Part shown: piece by piece, positions 14,601 through 23,065 of the stretch
How the letters are laid out: the number at the start of each line of letters is the position of its first letter
How positions within the stretch are numbered: the stretch's first letter is position 1
Assembly: GCA_949126835.1 (NCBI GenBank)
Contig: OX421509.1
Coordinates: forward strand, 10,126,920-10,190,919
Source: Anisus vortex
Lineage: Eukaryota; Mollusca; Gastropoda; Planorbidae
Reading direction: 5' to 3'
DNA: 64,000 nt
The notes under the pieces: model-generated
The model's database searches: none
The model's input: the letters and a program-made list of their open reading frames with translations, nothing else
Told to the model about the DNA's origin: nothing
Made by a program: the position numbers and the translations under genes

Positions 14601-17600
14601 TTACATAATAACGTTCTAGGAAAGTGTAAAGCAACCAATACAAGTACAGGAACAAGTGACGAACTTTATGCAAGTTGTGATACAAAAGCTGGATACAGAC
14701 TTTTAAGAAGTGGTTCTACTGCAGTATGTGTGTGGGAGTCTGTCAACCAAGTTAACTACACTACTGCAAGGGATGACTGCCGAGGTTGGTCCAAAAACAA
14801 CATTCCCTATTGATTTAATACAACATTAATTTTAATTTTATAACCAGTAATTTTTTTAAATTAAAAATGTAATTTTCAACGTCATTAGTGATGTCCATCG
14901 CTGTCTATTCTTTTTTATATACGTTTATGAATTTCCCACGGGAACTAGTGTAAATGTCGCCTGGAGCGCCTTGGGGAGGGGGGGGGGGGCGGCGGTATCA
15001 CTTTGCGCCTATGAAGAATTTTAGTTTTTATTTATTAGTAGGCTAAAGTTGAGAAAGTGTCAGTTGAGCGCCTATCCACAATTTGGCGCCTGGCGCTACT
15101 GTCGCAATTGCCCCTTTAATTTATGCAAAGCTTGGTATGGGCCAATGTTAAACACTTTTACTCAGGGCCGCAAGATGAGGGTCGCTATAGGGGGCCAAGT
15201 ATCTTATCAAATATTGAAGATGTCAACTGGTGCGATATGTTTTTATTTTTTTTGTTGATCTTCCAATATTCATGAACAAAATAATTTACACAATAATAGT
15301 ATACGGACAAAGTGTGCACGCGGTCCATCGAGATATCTTATAAATATACAATGCAATAAACAAACTTGTTATGTAAATGTAAGATGACTTTTTCCTAGGC
15401 TAAACCACGTATCTGTAAAAAGAAAAAAAATAAATATATATAATTCTGAATAAATTAGTTTGTTGAAAGTGAGGTAGCGGAAATGATCTAGGCGATACTT
15501 TACGGCTCCTTCAGTGATCAATATTAGCTATCTTTTTGTGTAATCCTCTTAACGGTAGTTGGGGGAAGCTAATGGACACTGCTCGTCCATTAATCTATTC
15601 CGTGGACGGCGCCCATCCCCTCTCCAAGTCGGCAGTGGATTTTTTAAATTTCTGATTGTCTGCATCGTGGGTCGATCCCATGATGTCGATCTTGTGAGAC
15701 CAGCACGTGTGAGCACTGTCGACTTTGCTATCCAGCCGATTAGTATATTTATATTATACATGTATCTATATTATATTATTTTGTATATAAGCGACTAGTG
15801 CAATTCAAATCACTTCTAATTAGAAAAAATTTATGCGCAAAAATATATCTTCTTGGAGACTCTCGATATCATCAAATGTTGAAAAGTGGAACCCTTTGAT
15901 AAATGGCTAAAAAATACTTCTAAATAAAGATCACTTCTGTACCCATGGGCATCAAAGCTGGCGAAGTTTGTAAACCACAAATACGCTTCTATTAAGAGTA
16001 TACCGATGGGCTAACGTCTGTTGCGTGGATATTTTGCACTGCCGAGAGGCATCGAGACTCGGTGGGGAGGAAGCAATGAGCGCGAAAACCGTATCAACCC
16101 CGCCCTGGTGTCTAGATGTTGAGGCCTATAGTCAGGAATTAACGCTACATGGCGACAGTGCGGGTGTTCAAGCGAGCCACCACGTTAATGATCCCAGGGG
16201 AATTCCGCAGGTGCAGGTTAGGGTGGATGAGAAGAAGTGTGGAGCATGTACTGCGGAGACCTTACCCTATGTTACGCGGAATCTCTTGACATCGTTAAGC
16301 CCTGGGCGTAAGAACCGGGTCATTTTTTTTACAATTATGAATCTAAATATATATTACTTTCGTTTGGTTTTGCAGTTGTATTATTTATTTAAACATTTAA
16401 ATTTAAGTACATTTTCACCCATTAAGAAGTGATGGTCACTTGAAGTATATTTACAATTCATTGTTTAAAAAAATATGATTGTATATGTCAGTGATATGGG
16501 ATGCCTAAACATGGCGGGCGCTTAAAATCGAGAAATTATTTACGTGCCTTTTACATTCGTTAAATAGATCAATTGACAAATCCATTCTTAAACAGGTTTT
16601 TTTATGTGTATGTTTTCAACCGAGTTATACGGTCTCTAAGAAAAACAGACGAGCCGCAAGGGCTCTTTTGTCCATGGCGCTTTAGCTAAGGAAGGGGGGG
16701 GGGCAATCCAAACCTTGACCTGGCTCAAGCCGTTGAGGACAGTTCTATGCGCTGACGACAGTTACTCAGTACAAACAGCGACGAACATACGAAAATGTAT
16801 GTATGTACATGTGCATACTGATACTGGAATAGGTTAGTCTTCAGCCGGCTCCTGAAGGTGTCGAAGCTAGGGCTCTGGCGAAGCTGTTGTGGAAAGGGAT
16901 TCCAGGCGGACGGGCCCGCGTAGGAAATTGCACATTGGCCAGCGGATACTAACTTCGCACGAGGGATCCGAAGAGTCAGTGCGTCAGAAGTCGCGCGAAG
17001 TGGACGGGATTGAGTGTAGAGCTTGAGACAGGTGCGAAGGTAATCCGGGGCAGAGTTATTCAGGCACTTGTACCAGCTTATAATAATGAGAGTGGAGATG
17101 AGAGGATCGCTCCACATGAAGTGCTGCCGTCAAGGAGGAGATACAACTAGCGGAAGTTCACAGGATAAAAAAGAATTTCAAAAACAGAGTTCTGCCAAAA
17201 TTGAAAACACAGAACGCGTATGCAAAAGTAACGAGAGAGACTTTCATTCGAGGATAGTGTCTGTTTAGCCATAGGAGGAAATGCAACCCCAACCCACGGT
17301 GATGTACCATCGTCTCTTGAGACGGAAGGATGCCGAAGACAATTCGACAGAAACACTTCCTACTGCATTCTGTGATTTATTTAAAGTGTTGTCTCACATT
17401 ATTGTTTTTTGTTTGTCATTTGTTTTCCGATGTGTCCGATTGAATAGTTATATTAATATTACATCTCTTTCCCTCTTTATTCAGCCAAAGAAGCTGTTCT
17501 ATATACAGTAAAAAGTGTGGAAAAATTGAGCCTGCTACTAAACATCGTCGTGAGAAAATTTTGGATTGGTCTGAATGATATGGAAGTGGAAGGCATCTAC

Positions 17601-19855
17601 AGGTGGGATGATGACAACACCATATGTAATGCTACCTTACTGCGTCAGATCTTTGGCGCAGGTAAACATATATCATTATTATTGTTTGTGTGTGTATTAT
17701 CTGCACTAGTTCTTGTCAAGTAAACAAACAAGAAACAAACAGAATAGAATGAGATATTTATCATTTTCGGAAGGAAAAGTTGGTGGACAGAAAGAAAATG
17801 TAGACATTGCTATCTGTTAGTAATAATCCCCCTCGGATCAAATGAATCGATTGTGTGGCCAGCACATTACCCAGCCCGAGCCGCCTTTTTTTTTGCCTCA
17901 ACTGATGTAAGGTACCCATTATACTTATTAAAGTTGGGTAGGCACACTCCAAACCCCTAGTGCAAATCCTAGACTTCCCAGGATTCGCACCAAGGACTTT
18001 CGCAACACCAGCAATACGCCATCGTACACCGTGCCAGCCTCTTTTTTCCCATAGCTGCTTGAAGCGAAAATAAAACATTCAGCTCTAAAAAAGTATACTT
18101 AATGAGTTTTCCTATTTTTGTATGAAATCGTTTGCAGGAAGGCGCCGAGTTAAGCAACATTTGGAAGAATATGCATGAGTTACAGCAGATCTCCAGAAAA
18201 ATAATCAGATCCCTGGAAATGAGATGCCTCCGTAAAATTTTGACGCTTTGTGGCCGGAACGAAACGAGCCGTGTCGATCGGACTACTCAATTTTGACGGA
18301 ACGACACGAGTGGTGTCGTTTTGGGTTATAATTGTTTTTATTGTTTTTCGTCTAATCCATGTTTTTAAAAATAAAAATTACTTCCGTTTCTTTTTAAACA
18401 GAAACCATTTCGCATTTGATTTAAATTGTGAAAAGTGCTGTTTTATATACTTTAATTTGATATGTGACACTTAAATATACTTACGAAATTTGATACAGAA
18501 AAAAATAAAATTCTGGGATATACAAAAAAAGTTGAAAAAAAAAACAGCTAAAAAAACTCCGGCCACAAAGTGTTAAACATCTCCTGGAAATATTGCGTTG
18601 CAAATGAGGCTGTTCCTGAGCGAATCAGCTACGTCATCGGCCCTCACGAGGATCTAGTCAGCGCCATTAAATAAACCAAAAAAAACTATGATGGTATGGG
18701 CTTGTGGCAAGATCTGAAGGCATGACACAAACCACCATACAGGGCATAGAATGGGTGGACGAAAGAGGGCAGGCAGAAGAGACGATGGGAAAATGACACC
18801 AGGGAGTGGACCGGCTTGTCTCTCTCGCAGATTCCCAGATGGCAGCGCATGACCGAGACGATTGGCATACAATATTCTTCAACTGTAAAAAAAATGTCGC
18901 TCCAACCTTCCTCACTCGAGTTATGGGAAAAATGAAGGTGAAGCATGAATTCCATTGAAGTTTCGAATCAAATTAACAATAGGGGACTAGAGTGCACTGA
19001 GCATGGTAACATGTAATAGTATTTAGAGTGGCACTATATAAATGACAATCAATATTGTTCTGAAATGAAATAAATGTTATTTACTGTAAATGTTATTAAA
19101 TGTATATTTTGGTAAACTAAAAATGCCTAATCTATAAAAATACGACATTTTTTACATTTGTGATTTAACTTTATAAACTGGTGCAGGTAGGAATAATAAT
19201 TTTCGTCACCGCTTAGCTAATAGCCATACATAAATACACATTTAAATAAAATATAATATATATATAAAAAAACAACCATTGCGTTCTGCACTATAAGAGT
19301 GGCATTTTTTGGCGCACAGAAATGGTTGAACTAATTTAATTAAGTAAAACCTAAAAAAAATAAATTACTGAGTCAGTCAACCTTGAATTTTACTGACATA
19401 CTTAGCCTTCATGTATGAAAACTATTACAAGGTCTGCAAATAATCTATGTTACTTACCTACACTTACATATCCCGTAGTATGTTGGACCGTTGGGGCGCC
19501 ACAGATAACATTTGCACCAAGCTCCTCCATCCTCTCCCCGTTTTTAAGCCTTTCTCATTGCGCCGCACAGCTTTACTCCCGTCCACTCCCTGGTAATTTC
19601 TCCCTTCTCTGTATAATTGTTTTGGCAAGCCCGTTGGTTCTAGTTATGTTACAATACTGTTTAATGTCTAAAACATTTATAGTTTTTTTTAATCCTTAAG
19701 CCAGTATAACAATAATTGTTGCAATATCTATTACAGGAGAGCCGAATAATATTGGCAATGAAGACTGTGGTTTTTATGGCTTCATAAAGGACAAGCTAAA
19801 TGATTTCCCGTGCGATCTAAATAGTTACTACGTCTGTGAACAACATTTTCTTTAA
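2555..19855 (+). CDS. Lectin gene 1: secreted PAN-like + C-type lectin domain protein (5 exons)
   Basis: Model: exons 2555-2621, 6280-6462, 14620-14784, 17485-17661 and 19737-19855, total 711 nt, 236 residues. All introns are GT-AG and phase 1. Exon 1 is a signal peptide with a hydrophobic core 'IIWSLLLCLG'. Exon 2 is a PAN/apple-like module ('SVTECAIKC', 'CYSFNKQ', 'QCDMG'). Exons 3-5 form one CTLD: 'NYTTARDDC', 'FWIGLND', 'YRWDDDNT', then 'GEPNN', 'EDCGFYG', 'KLNDFPCD', 'YYVCE'. The four canonical CTLD cysteines are visible. EPN is the motif usually linked to mannose-type ligands, and LND takes the place of the usual WND. Several NxS/T sites (NTS, NYT, NAT) fit a secreted glycoprotein. Introns are swollen by mobile elements. 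Immune recognition is inference only. The gene is a tandem paralogue of gene 2. Confidence 0.85.
2732..4310 (+). mobile_element. Decayed hAT transposon in gene 1 intron 1
   Basis: The 5' end has the familiar hAT start 'gcggttccaacctgtgg' and 'cctctttgggggtcaaacg'. Broken frames between 3070 and 3600 carry pieces of a ZMYM6/SCAND3-type hAT transposase: 'IGTHCMIQRQILATKTLP', then 'GPNVTCLI'. An almost parallel remnant lies at the same place in gene 2 (25978-27560), so it predates the duplication. The 3' part (about 3960-4310) is inverted relative to gene 2. No intact frame remains. Confidence 0.75.
3958..4034. repeat. 35-bp inverted repeat with 7-nt loop
   Basis: Arms 3958-3992 and 4000-4034 differ at one base. 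They sit at the edge of the segment inverted between the gene 1 and gene 2 copies of the intron 1 hAT remnant. Confidence 0.85.
4318..4570 (+). repeat. tRNA-derived SINE (family A)
   Basis: The head carries a tRNA-like B box (GGGTTCGAATCCTGG). The body contains 'gggtaaagtaaaggcggc', 'tatgccgtggccacag', 'aactggtgaacgctgc' and 'gacgggtactttactt'. The same order of blocks is seen at about 14.3, 28.4, 29.4 and 32.3 kb (+) and 44.9 and 49.3 kb (-). Confidence 0.85.
4885..5010. repeat. Possible hAT-type element end
   Basis: A 'gaggccgaccgaaac' start followed by repeated CGAAAC/TTTCGG motifs resembles termini of a hAT group. The other end was not found. From here to about 6180 nothing else is recognised; the sequence is AT-rich intron. 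Confidence 0.3.
6188..6213. repeat. (GA)n microsatellite
   Basis: About 12 GA units in gene 1 intron 1, just upstream of exon 2. Confidence 0.85.
6280..6462 (+). CDS. Gene 1 exon 2 (PAN/apple-like module)
   Basis: 183 nt between acceptor TTTTAAAG|CT and donor ATGG|GTAAGT, phase 1 on both sides. It encodes 'AKVYSSVFYKVEEPY', then 'SVTECAIKC', 'NCMCYSFNK' and 'QCDMG'. The spacing ECAxxC...CxCYSF...CDMG fits a PAN/apple fold. It matches the exons at 27877-28059 (+) and 45239-45412 (-). Confidence 0.85.
6463..6790. other. Intron 2 sequence, nothing recognised
   Basis: Unremarkable AT-rich intron with a pyrimidine-rich stretch near 6700-6780. Confidence 0.5.
6795..7230 (-). mobile_element. LINE 3' remnant with (CTTAT)n tail
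   Basis: Read on the minus strand, broken frames give 'SLIDKILQDH', 'SSRSGRLLSIRARTER' and 'RNSFFPTISENLS', a LINE protein C-terminus. A 3' UTR with 'atcaataaagcaatc' and a CTTAT-repeat tail (6795-6815) follows. A second copy lies in the opposite orientation at 39655-40030. Confidence 0.65.
7821..8960. mobile_element. hAT element with 8-bp target duplication
   Basis: The 8-bp duplication GTTTAAAC flanks the element (7821-7828 and 8953-8960). The ends read CATAGGTTCTCAA and, on the other strand, CAAAGGTTCTCAA. The G-rich start ('gggggcgatatcgccccc') and end ('gggggcggtgagcgg') are typical of a hAT subgroup. It is non-coding now. The 3' half is repeated at 63320-63737 in gene 5 intron 3. Confidence 0.8.
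9270..9478 (-). mobile_element. LINE ORF fragment with CxxC...SRIGL...H zinc-finger-like motif
   Basis: A minus-strand open frame contains 'FKCQRCNRACLSRIGLH' and 'SQCC', a finger seen at the end of many invertebrate LINE proteins. Related pieces occur at about 17150-17345 and 49080-49270. Sequence from 9480 to about 10660 is AT-rich and unassigned. Confidence 0.5.
10670..10860 (+). repeat. Degenerate SINE fragment
   Basis: Blocks 'tggccacgcgatcc' and 'caactagtgaatactgc' resemble the body of SINE family A. The head is not recognisable. Confidence 0.3.
10910..11498 (+). mobile_element. TIR element 'GGACAAGTCTTAA', copy 1
   Basis: The sequence begins TGGACAAGTCTTAA and ends TTAAGACTTGTCCA, flanked by TAA on both sides. 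A second copy lies at 33025-33595 with TTGACAAGTCTTAA/TTAAGACTTGTCAA ends and the same interior ('agcatgcttttgctggtgtt'). No coding frame. It is a non-autonomous DNA element of uncertain superfamily; the TAA duplication hints at PIF/Harbinger. Confidence 0.65.
11858..14195. mobile_element. hAT-like element with 8-bp target duplication (2.3 kb)
   Basis: ATGTTATT duplications lie at 11858-11865 and 14188-14195. The element (11866-14187) starts CAGTGGCGTAGCCAGG and ends CAGCTACGCTACTG, with a C-run before the right end. No intact transposase was found. A second hAT end ('ggggtcggcaacctaaagcgtg') begins near 12166, so it is probably a nested insertion. It accounts for part of the expansion of gene 1 intron 2. 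Confidence 0.75.
12166..12260 (+). repeat. hAT MITE end (GGGTCGGCAACCT family)
   Basis: 'ggggtcggcaacctaaagcg' followed by 'gacttggcatgcagaacaat' matches elements at 22866, 34972 and 47015. The right end is not clear (perhaps near 13980, 'gttggcacgctgaatga'). Confidence 0.5.
14300..14590 (+). repeat. SINE family A, upstream of gene 1 exon 3
   Basis: B box 'gagttcgaatcgtggtg', then 'ggggtaaagtaaaggcggc', 'tatgccatggccacag' and 'gacgggtactttact'. A SINE lies at the matching place in gene 2 (28430-28690) with the same unusual head 'gttcgaatcgtggtgaagg', so this insertion is shared. Confidence 0.8.
14620..14784 (+). CDS. Gene 1 exon 3 (CTLD N-terminal part)
   Basis: 165 nt, acceptor TTCTAG|GA, donor CGAG|GTTGGT, phase 1 on both sides. 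It encodes 'GKCKATNTSTGTSDELY', then 'CVWESVNQVNYTTARDDC'. The DDC cysteine is the first canonical CTLD cysteine. Homologous exons lie at 29033-29197 (+), 36133-36296, 44292-44462 and 63748-63912 (-). Confidence 0.85.
14785..15540 (+). other. Intron 3 block shared with gene 2
   Basis: Stretches such as 'gcgccttgggg', 'tattagtaggctaaagtt', 'gcaagatgaggg' and 'atcttatcaaatattgaag' recur in gene 2 intron 3 (29198-30240). Gene 2 has an extra SINE inserted in the block. No gene is seen here. Confidence 0.6.
15925..16320 (+). repeat. Dispersed repeat R, copy 1
   Basis: Contains 'gggcatcaaagctggcgaag', 'tgcactgccgagaggc', 'ggtggggaggaagcaatg' and 'gcgagccaccacg'. The same blocks in order occur at 51722-51950 and 59385-59790. 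The overlapping 135-codon open frame (16025-16432) is not conserved as protein between copies. Class unknown. Confidence 0.6.
16725..17117 (-). mobile_element. LINE reverse-transcriptase C-terminal remnant
   Basis: A 130-residue minus-strand frame carries 'KCLNNSAPDYLRTCL', 'SRPLRATSDALTLR' and 'YAGPSAWNPFPQQLR', followed by 'FDTFRSRLKTNLF'. This is the same protein end as the remnant at 1224-1526, from a different LINE lineage (CR1/L2-like). No catalytic domain remains. Confidence 0.8.
17150..17345 (+). mobile_element. LINE fragment with finger-like end
   Basis: Similar to 49080-49270: 'gaaaacacagaacgcgtatg', 'cattcgaggata', 'atgcaacc', 'acggtgatg', 'gatgccgaagac'. The reading frame is broken. 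Confidence 0.5.
17485..17661 (+). CDS. Gene 1 exon 4 (CTLD core)
   Basis: 177 nt, acceptor TATTCAG|CC, donor GCAG|GTAAAC, phase 1. It encodes 'AKEAVLYTVKSVEKLSLLL', then 'KFWIGLNDMEVEGIYRW' and 'DDDNTICNATLLRQIFG'. The WIGL core strand and the region just before the sugar-binding loop are intact. Confidence 0.88.
17800..18030 (-). repeat. Degenerate SINE family A
   Basis: On the minus strand a B box ('ggtgcgaatcctggg') is followed by SINE body blocks ending near 'gatccgagggggatt'. More diverged than the other copies. Confidence 0.5.
18190..18960 (+). mobile_element. RTE/BovB-like LINE C-terminal remnant, split by a TTAA element
   Basis: 'IIRSLEMRCLRKIL' is encoded before, and 'NISWKYCVANEAVPERISY' after, an inserted 337-bp element. 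Joined across that insertion, they read as a normal RTE-type segment. Further on come 'GRQKKRWEDDTREWTG' and 'PRWQRMTETIG' in a shifted frame. Other frameshifts near 18680 show it is dead. Confidence 0.65.
18240..18576. mobile_element. piggyBac-like MITE at a TTAA site inside the LINE
   Basis: The ends are TTGACGCTTTGTGGCCGG and, on the other strand, TTAACACTTTGTGGCCGG. The right flank keeps TTAA; the left copy reads TTGA. The host LINE frame across the empty site would be CGT AAA ATT TTA AAC ATC, so the target was TTAA. No transposase inside. Confidence 0.65.
19480..19640 (-). mobile_element. RTE-like LINE fragment in intron 4
   Basis: The 'gaccgttggggcgccacaga' stretch and following pyrimidine-rich sequence match 31750-31960 in gene 2 intron 4, where the frame is clearer (minus strand 'ISSVAPQRSDRLRD'). 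Shared by both genes at the same place, so it predates their duplication. Confidence 0.6.
19737..19855 (+). CDS. Gene 1 exon 5 (CTLD C-terminus, EPN motif)
   Basis: 119 nt, acceptor TTACAG|GA, ends TAA at 19853-19855. It encodes 'GEPNNIGNEDCGFYG', 'KDKLNDFPCDLNSYY' and 'VCEQHFL'. The last three canonical CTLD cysteines are present. The stop comes a few residues earlier than in gene 2 because of a small length change near the end. Confidence 0.85.
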
Positions 19856-19863
19856 CTTCCCAT

Positions 19864-20048
19864 TAACAGCACTTCCCGAGTGGCATTCGGGCATGGAATG
19901 GGTTGCCTGAACAAACCAGGAAAACCAGTAACTTAACATCATTTAAAACACTAATAAAAATGCAAGACTAGACTCGGACCACGGATGAGCGTAGGACGCA
20001 ATAATCGTCTTATAGAAAGAGTGTCTGTAATGTAAGATATAATAACAG
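19864..20048 (+). mobile_element. LINE 3' end inserted in the gene 1 3' UTR
   Basis: Sequence 'cttcccgagtggcattcggg' to a GATAT-type tail lies between TAACAG duplications (19864-19869 and 20043-20048). It encodes 'FPSGIRAWN'-like residues, the protein end of the family also seen at 21060, 25460, 34050 and 55200. The gene 2 3' UTR lacks it, so the insertion came after the duplication. Confidence 0.75.
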
Positions 20049-20060
20049 TGAAATTAAAAG

Positions 20061-20066
20061 AATAAA
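20061..20066 (+). promoter_or_regulatory. Gene 1 polyadenylation signal AATAAA
   Basis: AATAAA in 'aaagaataaaacatttaaat', matching the signal after gene 2 at 32198. Confidence 0.6.
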
Positions 20067-20214
20067 ACATTTAAATATATATATCAGTGCTGTTTCACCT
20101 TTTACTGTGTATGTAATGTCACGTGATGTGTGTTTTAAATAGTACACGTGATGTGTGTTTCAAATAGTACACACGATATGCATAGAAAGCACAAGTACAC
20201 ATAAGATCGATATA

Positions 20215-20295
20215 TTAACCCTTCCCATACCGACCTACTTCTATCTATGCTGCCTTCAGTTCAGCTATATACGCGCCCGGTACGGGAAGGGTTAA
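20215..20295. mobile_element. 81-bp TTAA-flanked mini-element (piggyBac-like ends)
   Basis: TTAA at both ends, then CCCTTCCCATACCG and, inverted, CCCTTCCCGTACCG. The interior is only about 45 bp. The corresponding position after gene 2 lacks it, though a SINE lies there instead. Confidence 0.7.
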
Positions 20296-20559
20296 GGGCA
20301 ACCCCTTTTGATTGCTTTAGTCCCCTTTCACTGATCCGTAAAAAAATATAACAAATTAGACACGGAGACGGTCAGGATTTAGATGATGCATAACCGGATG
20401 ACGCATTCTGTGCGAATTTTTGAAAAATTATATTTATTTGCTTCTGGTGAAATAGTAACGTAGTGGAGGCACACGAGAGGCAATAGTTCATTGATTAAAA
20501 GTGTCTGCCATAGTTTGTCTTCAACAGATCCTTTGAATAAATTGGAATGACTTCATTAC

Positions 20560-21050
20560 AAACGAAGATGTCTAAAGTAGAGCTATCAGAAAAAAAAGTG
20601 GATAAAGATTGTTTAAAACCTGAGATTAAGACCAAGCGACATATAGCTCGCCAAACGCTATAGTGGAACGTTAAAGTAATACCATTCTGAATTCAGTATA
20701 CAATTAAAATAACACCAAACTTTATTATTAGTTTTAATATTGTAAAAATCAAAATACCACAACCTATGTGATTACAAAAACAACAATACGCCATTTGCCC
20801 CGAGACAAAACACAATACTCTGACGTCACTTCCGTAACAATCAACCACGTCATACATCAGACATTTTTTTTAAAGATTATCATTACGCATTTATAAAATG
20901 AATAAAATAGCTCACAATAAAATATTATTTCATAAAAGAACAATGTTTCAGATATAATGGCACTCAACCTGTAACCCACAGGGAACCAGGAAATGAAGCA
21001 GACCAAAAACCACCTGGAATAGAACGTGTAACAAAGAATTAAAGACACCT
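20560..21050. other. No gene recognised
   Basis: AT-rich intergenic sequence beyond the end of the duplicated gene 1 block. No protein, RNA or repeat family identified. Confidence 0.5.
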
Positions 21051-21054
21051 TAAC

Positions 21055-21505
21055 GAACACAATTAGAACAAATTCAAAAAAGAGCTGAAAGGTTCATAAC
21101 TAATGAATATTTCCAATTAACAAGAGTAACAGCATTAGTCTAATTACTAAACCTAGAAACACAAGAGGACAGAGGGGCAAAGAGTAAAGTCGTAATAATA
21201 AATAAGGCGTTAAACTCTAATTTAGAATTACAACCCAATAACAACCTGTTGCAAAGCTCATATAAACAAAAAGACAAAAATAATTTCCTTATGTGAGAAC
21301 AAACGTATATTATTATAAGTACTCATTCTTCCCGAGTGGCGTTCGGGCAGGGAATGGGTAGCCTGAACAAACCAGGAAAACCAGTAACATTTTAAACAAT
21401 AATGAAATGCAAGACTAGACTCGGACCACGGATGAGCGTAGGACGCAATAATCTTTTTTATAGAAGGAGCGTCTGTGATGTATAAGATAAGAAGATAAGA
21501 TAATA
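21055..21505 (+). mobile_element. LINE 3' remnant (FPSGIRAWN family)
   Basis: Starts with 'ttagaacaaattcaaaaaag' (a 'QIQKRAERFI'-type stretch) and continues through decayed frames to 'cttcccgagtggcgttcggg'. It ends with 'ggatgagcgtaggacgcaat' and a GATAA-type tail. Confidence 0.7.
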
Positions 21506-21534
21506 GTGGGTAGAAGTTGCAAGAGATGGAGAGA

Positions 21535-22215
21535 CTTTCTCAAGACTGGAAGGAGTGGACAAATATAATAGAGGTCCTAGCTGTCGAAAGAGTAGACAAA
21601 CATAGTAGAGGTCCTAGCTGAGGAAGGAGTGGACAAATATAGTAGAGGTCCTAGCTGAGGAAGGAGTGGACAAATATAGTAGAGGTCATAGATGAGGACG
21701 GAGTGGACAAACATAGTAGAGGTCCTAGCTGAGGAAGGAGTGAACAAATATAGTAGAGGTCCTAGCTGAGGAAGGAGTGGACAAATATAGTAGAGGTCCT
21801 AGCTGAGGAAGGAGTGGACAAACATAGTAGAGGTCCTAGCTGAGGAAGGAGTGGACAAATATAGTAGAGGTCCTAGCTGAGGAAGGAGTGGACAAATATA
21901 GTAGAGGTCATAGATGAGGACGGAGTGGACAAACATAGTAGAGGTCATAGATGAGGACGGAGTGGACAAACATAGTAGAGGTCATAGATGAGGAAGGAGT
22001 GGACAAACATAGTAGAGGTCATAGATGAGGACGGAGTGGACAAACATAGTAGAGGTCATAGATGAGGACGGATTTGACAAACATAGTAGAGGTCATAGAT
22101 GAGGACGGAGTGGACAAACATAGTAGAGGTCCTAGCTGAGGAAGGAGGGGACAAACATAGTAGAGGTCCTAGCTGAGGAAGGAGGGGACAAACATAGTAG
22201 AGGTCCTAGGTGAGG
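21535..22215 (+). repeat. 37-bp minisatellite, about 18 units
   Basis: The unit 'gaggaaggagtggacaaa' + 'tatagtagaggtcctagct' repeats with two main variants (cctagctgaggaagg and catagatgaggacgg). It lies directly after the GATAA tail of the LINE copy at 21.5 kb. Confidence 0.92.
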
Positions 22216-22665
22216 ATCCAAAAGGAAATCGACGATTGATGATCGTGTATAAAGGTTCAGTGGGCGTGGGGGGTATCTAAATTAGTGATCCTTGATTATA
22301 TAGATATCAGTTGTACGGATTGGTCAGGGGAGGAAGTCGACAATTATTTTCCCAGCAACTTTTGGTGAGTAAGCTATCTTTTTATAGATCTAAACCAATG
22401 GGAACAATAGTGATGACTGAGACCGCCCGTCATTGTTATAATATGCTGTCGCTGATCTATAAAATTACATTTTCTAAACACTGACCTCAAATACATTTCA
22501 AGTAATTATCAATCAGTTCTTTTTTTATCGTAGAGGTTAGTTCTAATTATAGGTGTCTCCCAACCCCCAATATTTGCTTATATGTAAAAATTATGTGAAG
22601 AATCCCGTCGGATCAATTTAGTTAAGTATTTTTTATTGTTTATAATTTTATTTTATTTTTAACCT
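22216..22665. other. No gene recognised
   Basis: Unique-looking intergenic sequence between the minisatellite and a SINE fragment. Confidence 0.5.
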
Positions 22666-22669
22666 ATTT

Positions 22670-22757
22670 AAGTAAAGGCGACGGGACACTGTGCTGGTCA
22701 CATAATCCCTTAGTATGCCACGGCAAAAAGAAACACTGCTTCATCGGCCCAAAATAG
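22670..22757 (+). repeat. SINE family A body fragment
   Basis: 'aagtaaaggcgacgggacac', 'tatgccacggc' and 'cttcatcggccc' match the body of the family; the tRNA head is absent. Confidence 0.5.
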
Positions 22758-22865
22758 TGGAAGAGTATTGTAGTTTCCACTCAATTCTATAAATACAAAT
22801 ACATTTATTAAGAAGGCATTGCACATTGTTTTATTGATCAGTGGTGCTATGAGACATCATGTCAA

Positions 22866-23065
22866 GTTAGGTTCGGCAACCTAAGGCACGCTGCCAGACT
22901 TAGCACGCCGAGTGATTTTAAATGGCACGCAGAATAATAAAATAAAACGCTATTCAAATACTTCTACAAGTTAACTGCTAAAGCAGGATGACCTTCAGGC
23001 TTTTGGTGCGACTAATGAATTAGAAATTATATTTCGGCACACTTTTTTCAAAAGGTCAGATAGAC
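22866..23065 (+). mobile_element. hAT MITE (GGTCGGCAACCT family)
   Basis: Starts 'ggttcggcaacctaaggcac', passes 'gccagacttagcacgc' and 'ctacaagttaactgctaaag' and ends near 'ggcacacttttttcaaaagg'. About 200 bp, like the better copy at 47015-47217. Confidence 0.6.

Noticed and set aside
16025..16432. 135-codon open frame
   Set aside because: It lies in dispersed repeat R; the other copies do not keep the frame and no domain is visible.
18654..18955. Overlapping minus-strand frames of 72-89 codons
   Set aside because: They are antisense shadows of the RTE-like LINE remnant on the plus strand.
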